A stretch of 34,024 bases of DNA, from the NCBI GenBank assembly GCA_041441455.1, contig JASDTB010000007.1, forward strand, positions 1 to 34,024, written 5' to 3'. The first letter of the stretch is position 1; each line of letters opens with the position of its first letter. The position numbers were made by a program, and so were the translations under genes. The stretch comes from JAFIHK01 sp041441455 (GTDB lineage Bacteria > Bacteroidota > Bacteroidia > Bacteroidales > UBA932). The notes below the pieces were generated by a model. That model searched no databases. It was not told where the DNA came from and was given only the letters and a program-made list of their open reading frames with translations. Shown one piece after another: positions 31,332 through 34,024 of the stretch.

Positions 31332-33752
31332 TCAATTTATTTTTAGAATGTCATTAAGTATGCCCGATGCTGTCTGTCTTGCTCCAGCACCAGCGCCTGT
31401 AATAGTGATTGAAGATGGATAATCTTCGGAAGTTATAATAACCGAGTTATCTGTACCCTTTAGATTAAATAGAGGAGAGTCTGTCTCTACCTTTTTAAGA
31501 GATATCTCTGCAACTCCGTCATTGATAGTTGCCACATATCTGAGCTGTCTCCCCTCTTCCTCTGTCTCTTTGTAGAGTTTTAAAATTTCTGTCTCGTAAG
31601 CCTCCAATTTGCTGTAAAACTCCTCTACCGTTCCGCTCATAACCTCTTCGGGAAGAAACGCTCTCTGAGAGATATCCGAAGCCTCCGTTTGATAACCCAA
31701 TTCACGCGATAGAATCAGGGCCTTTCTGAGGACATCTGTGCCAGATAGATCTGTTCTAGGGTCGGGTTCAGCATAACCAAGCTCTCTTGCCTTTTTAACC
31801 AATGATGCAAATGATTCAGAACCATTGTAGTTGCTGAATAAGTAGTTGAGCGTTCCCGAAAGCACTGCCTCTATTTTGGAGATTTTATCTCCAGAATTTA
31901 CCATCTGCTCAATTGTGGAAATTACAGGAAGCGCTGCCCCAACATTTGTCTCATAGTAAAATTGAGAAGAGCCCCTTTTTGCCGCTAAGCGGATCTCTCT
32001 GTAAAGTTCAATCTCGGCAGAGTTGGCTGTTTTGTTACAGGTTACTACAGAGACTCCGTTCTCTAAAAGAGGAACATATTTTAGAGAGACCTTAAGGCTG
32101 GCGGTACAATCGATAAAGACGCTATCTTTTAGTGAGGCGTTAATTATGTTATCACAAAAATCCTCAATCTCCCCTTGTTTTGGAACGAAGTTGTCAGTAT
32201 TAACACCTCGCTTGTCGATTATAAATCCTTTTGAATTGCATAGACCGACAATGCGAATCTCTTTGTTGTATTTTTCTACGAAATAGGCTCTTTTTGATTC
32301 AAGTATTTGTACCAGACTTTTTCCGACATTTCCGAAGCCTGCAATAAACAGGTTTATTTTCTTTCTGTTATCGCCAAAGAACTCATTGTGAATTACTCTC
32401 ATTGCACTCTCAACATCTTCTCTAGAGACGACTGTCGATACATTTTTTTCTGACGAACCTTGTGCAATCGCCCTAATATTTATCCCCTCTCGTCCTAATG
32501 CATCAAACATCCTTCCGCTAGTTCCAGATTGGTTCTTTAGATCGTCTCCAACAAGCGACAAGATTGAAAAACCACGTTCTACTTTCAATGGTTCCACCTT
32601 TCCCAAAGAGATCTCATAAGCAAAAACGTCATCGATTGCCCTCTTTGCAGAGAGAGCGTCGGCTTCGTCTACTGCAACGCACATTGTGTGGACAGAAGAT
32701 GCTTGAGTGATGAGGATAATATTGATTCCTTGTCTTGCAAGTGCTTCGAACAGACGGCTTGAGTAGCCAGGGATACCGACCATTCCGCTCCCCTCCATCG
32801 AGAGTAGTGCTATGTTGTTGCTTCCAGAGATACCTTTGATCTTTTCGGCTCCCTCTGGTGGACGATTTTCGATCAATGTTCCAGGATTTTCGGGCTCAAA
32901 GGTGTTTTTGACGTATATAGGAATTCTTTTACTTACAACAGGTTGGATTGTTGGAGGATAGACAACTTTAGCACCAAAGTGCGACAACTCCAGAGCCTCT
33001 TTATATGAAATATTGTCAATCGTGCGGGCATCTGGGACTATCCTTGGATCTGCGGTCATCATTCCATTAACATCTGTCCAGATCTCTAAGATTCTTGCAT
33101 TTAGTGCAACTGCAGCAAGGGAGGCGGTATAATCAGATCCACCTCTTCCCAAAGTTGTTGTCCTTCCGCTAGGGTCGCTTGCAATAAAACCTTGTAGAAT
33201 GAATAGTTTTGAGTTGGAATCATCAATTAACGCTCTGATATTTCTTTCAGTAGAGTCTCTCTCAACAGTTGATTGTTGTACTCCAGCGATAGTCTTAACT
33301 AATTTTCTAGAGTCTGCCAACACATTTCCTACACCAATAGAGCTCAGTTTTTTGCTAATGATTGAGGTCGAGAATAGCTCCCCGTAACTCATCACATTAT
33401 CAAGAGAGGAGGTTGTGAGCTCTCCCAGCATAAAGATTCCACCACAGATATTCTTTAACTCATCGAAAAGCTCTCTGTTTCGGCTCTCCGCAGAGTCTTT
33501 GAACTCTCCACTTAGAAGCTCTTCTATTATCTTTAGATGTCTCTCTTCTAATTTGTTGATTAATTGGATGTATGCGCTGTTTCCGTCTGCAGCGAGCTTT
33601 GCTGCCTCAATAAGTGTATCGGTGCATTTGCTCACAGCCGATGAGACTACAACTGTTCTGTCGCGGAGGACGGCCTCTTTTATGATGGATATAACCTTGT
33701 CTATATTTTTTGAGTCGGCAACCGAAGTGCCTCCGAATTTTAATACTTGCAT
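31332..33752 (-). CDS. thrA: Bifunctional aspartate kinase / homoserine dehydrogenase
   Basis: 806 aa, a fused enzyme doing the first and third steps from aspartate to homoserine. Residues 1-290 are the kinase (KFGGTSV at 5-11, SSAVSKCTD, LGRGGSDYTA at 201-210, EIWTDVNGMMTADPR). Residues about 310-460 hold two ACT modules (MEGSGMVGIPGYSSRLFEAL and IRAIAQGSSEKNVSTVV), expected to mediate feedback inhibition by threonine. Residues about 465-806 are homoserine dehydrogenase with Rossmann motif AGFGNVG (471-477), NKTANS, ETNVGAALPVISTI and YAEPDPRTDLSGTDVLRK. thrB and thrC are not in the window. Its start overlaps the 3' end of metX by 13 bases. Confidence 0.96.
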   Translation of the reverse strand: MQVLKFGGTSVADSKNIDKVISIIKEAVLRDRTVVVSSAVSKCTDTLIEAAKLAADGNSAYIQLINKLEERHLKIIEELLSGEFKDSAESRNRELFDELKNICGGIFMLGELTTSSLDNVMSYGELFSTSIISKKLSSIGVGNVLADSRKLVKTIAGVQQSTVERDSTERNIRALIDDSNSKLFILQGFIASDPSGRTTTLGRGGSDYTASLAAVALNARILEIWTDVNGMMTADPRIVPDARTIDNISYKEALELSHFGAKVVYPPTIQPVVSKRIPIYVKNTFEPENPGTLIENRPPEGAEKIKGISGSNNIALLSMEGSGMVGIPGYSSRLFEALARQGINIILITQASSVHTMCVAVDEADALSAKRAIDDVFAYEISLGKVEPLKVERGFSILSLVGDDLKNQSGTSGRMFDALGREGINIRAIAQGSSEKNVSTVVSREDVESAMRVIHNEFFGDNRKKINLFIAGFGNVGKSLVQILESKRAYFVEKYNKEIRIVGLCNSKGFIIDKRGVNTDNFVPKQGEIEDFCDNIINASLKDSVFIDCTASLKVSLKYVPLLENGVSVVTCNKTANSAEIELYREIRLAAKRGSSQFYYETNVGAALPVISTIEQMVNSGDKISKIEAVLSGTLNYLFSNYNGSESFASLVKKARELGYAEPDPRTDLSGTDVLRKALILSRELGYQTEASDISQRAFLPEEVMSGTVEEFYSKLEAYETEILKLYKETEEEGRQLRYVATINDGVAEISLKKVETDSPLFNLKGTDNSVIITSEDYPSSITITGAGAGARQTASGILNDILKIN

Positions 33753-34024
33753 TTGTCGAAGAGTGAATAGTTTTTGATTAAAATATTAGAGATCTGTTCC
33801 CATTCAAGAAGAAAACCATCATGTCCGAAATCAGATGAGATTTCGCAATAGATTGCGCCAGGTATATTATCGGCTAAGAATTTTTGCTCATGGGTAGGAA
33901 ATAGATAATCGGAGTCAATGCCAATCACAATTGTTTTTGCTTTTACCGTTGATAAGGCTTCGATAACTCCTCCTCTTGCTCTGCCAACATTATGGCTATC
34001 TACCGATCTTGTAAGGTTGTAGTA
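33740..34024 (-). CDS. metX: Homoserine O-acetyltransferase, C-terminal part (cut by window edge)
   Basis: The open frame continues past the right edge, so only the last 94 residues are visible. Seen: YYNLTRSVDSHNVGRARGGV, KAKTIVIGIDSDYLFPTHEQ and DFGHDGFLLEWEQI. The aspartate in DSDYLFP and the histidine in GHDGF match the acid and base of the catalytic triad of the MetX alpha/beta hydrolase; the serine lies outside. It activates homoserine for methionine synthesis, so it draws on the product of the neighbouring thrA-asd genes. The GTG at 33928 is not a real start. Acetyl versus succinyl donor is not decided by this fragment. Confidence 0.9.
   Translation of the reverse strand, partial: YYNLTRSVDSHNVGRARGGVIEALSTVKAKTIVIGIDSDYLFPTHEQKFLADNIPGAIYCEISSDFGHDGFLLEWEQISNILIKNYSLFDKCKY

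Noticed and set aside
30992..31357. Plus-strand open frame over asd
   Set aside because: Antisense shadow of asd with no domain features.
1..34024. tRNA or rRNA genes, CRISPR arrays, insertion sequences, prophage or defence genes
   Set aside because: Gaps between genes are all under about 110 bases and contain no such structure; all sizeable genes are accounted for.

Overview
This window looks like a piece of a Bacteroidota (probably Bacteroidales) chromosome, quite possibly from a metagenome assembly because it contains a placeholder run of Ns. Support for the lineage: AT-rich sequence, promoters of the TTTG/TAnnTTTG type, genes mostly started without a Shine-Dalgarno sequence, a FISUMP-domain lipoprotein, a TonB C-terminal domain fused to a peptidase, a LeuRS with an enlarged insertion, and a fused aspartate kinase-homoserine dehydrogenase. 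Gene packing is extreme: about 30 genes, no gene-free stretch longer than about 110 bases, many start/stop overlaps, and convergent genes that overlap or nearly touch. I found no rRNA, tRNA, CRISPR, insertion sequence, phage or defence module.

Layout. (1) 1-4897, plus: the 3' part of a Ca2+-type P-ATPase, recX, prfB (with the programmed +1 frameshift) and class I fumarase, in one tight cluster. (2) 4881-5909, minus: an exported alpha/beta hydrolase. (3) 5974-8448, plus: a membrane metallophosphoesterase and an orphan TolC-family protein. (4) 8450-11338, minus: FISUMP lipoprotein, LemA and two TPM-domain proteins. (5) 11417-14056, plus: ApbE flavin transferase and an N-acyl-D-amino-acid deacylase. 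(6) 14033-17360, minus: DUF389 membrane protein, CapA-like protein and PhoH (broken only by an assembly gap). (7) 17467-28477, plus: SPOR lipoprotein, gcvT, a small PAS protein, a glyoxalase-like protein, an M28 peptidase-TonB fusion, leuS, a PhzF-like protein, two tandem YitT proteins and two overlapping AraC-type regulators. (8) 28458-34024, minus: metX (partial), thrA fusion, asd and parE, i.e. the aspartate-to-homoserine pathway followed by topoisomerase IV subunit B.

Most genes are housekeeping. The most interesting layer is RNA/DNA structure hidden inside coding sequence. At all four convergent junctions a strong hairpin lies inside the 3' coding region of the opposing gene; three have a U-tract and look like intrinsic terminators, and in three of the four the stem uses G-U pairs that work in only one transcription direction. 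Other structures include a 9-bp inverted repeat around the -7 box of the AraC pair, an inverted repeat reaching into the leuS start codon, a 13-bp-arm palindrome in phzF and an 11-bp hairpin with a UUCG loop in the PAS gene. No wholly new multi-gene system is evident. The best protein-level oddities are the M28-TonB fusion and the seven-helix membrane AraC regulator paired with a second small AraC protein.
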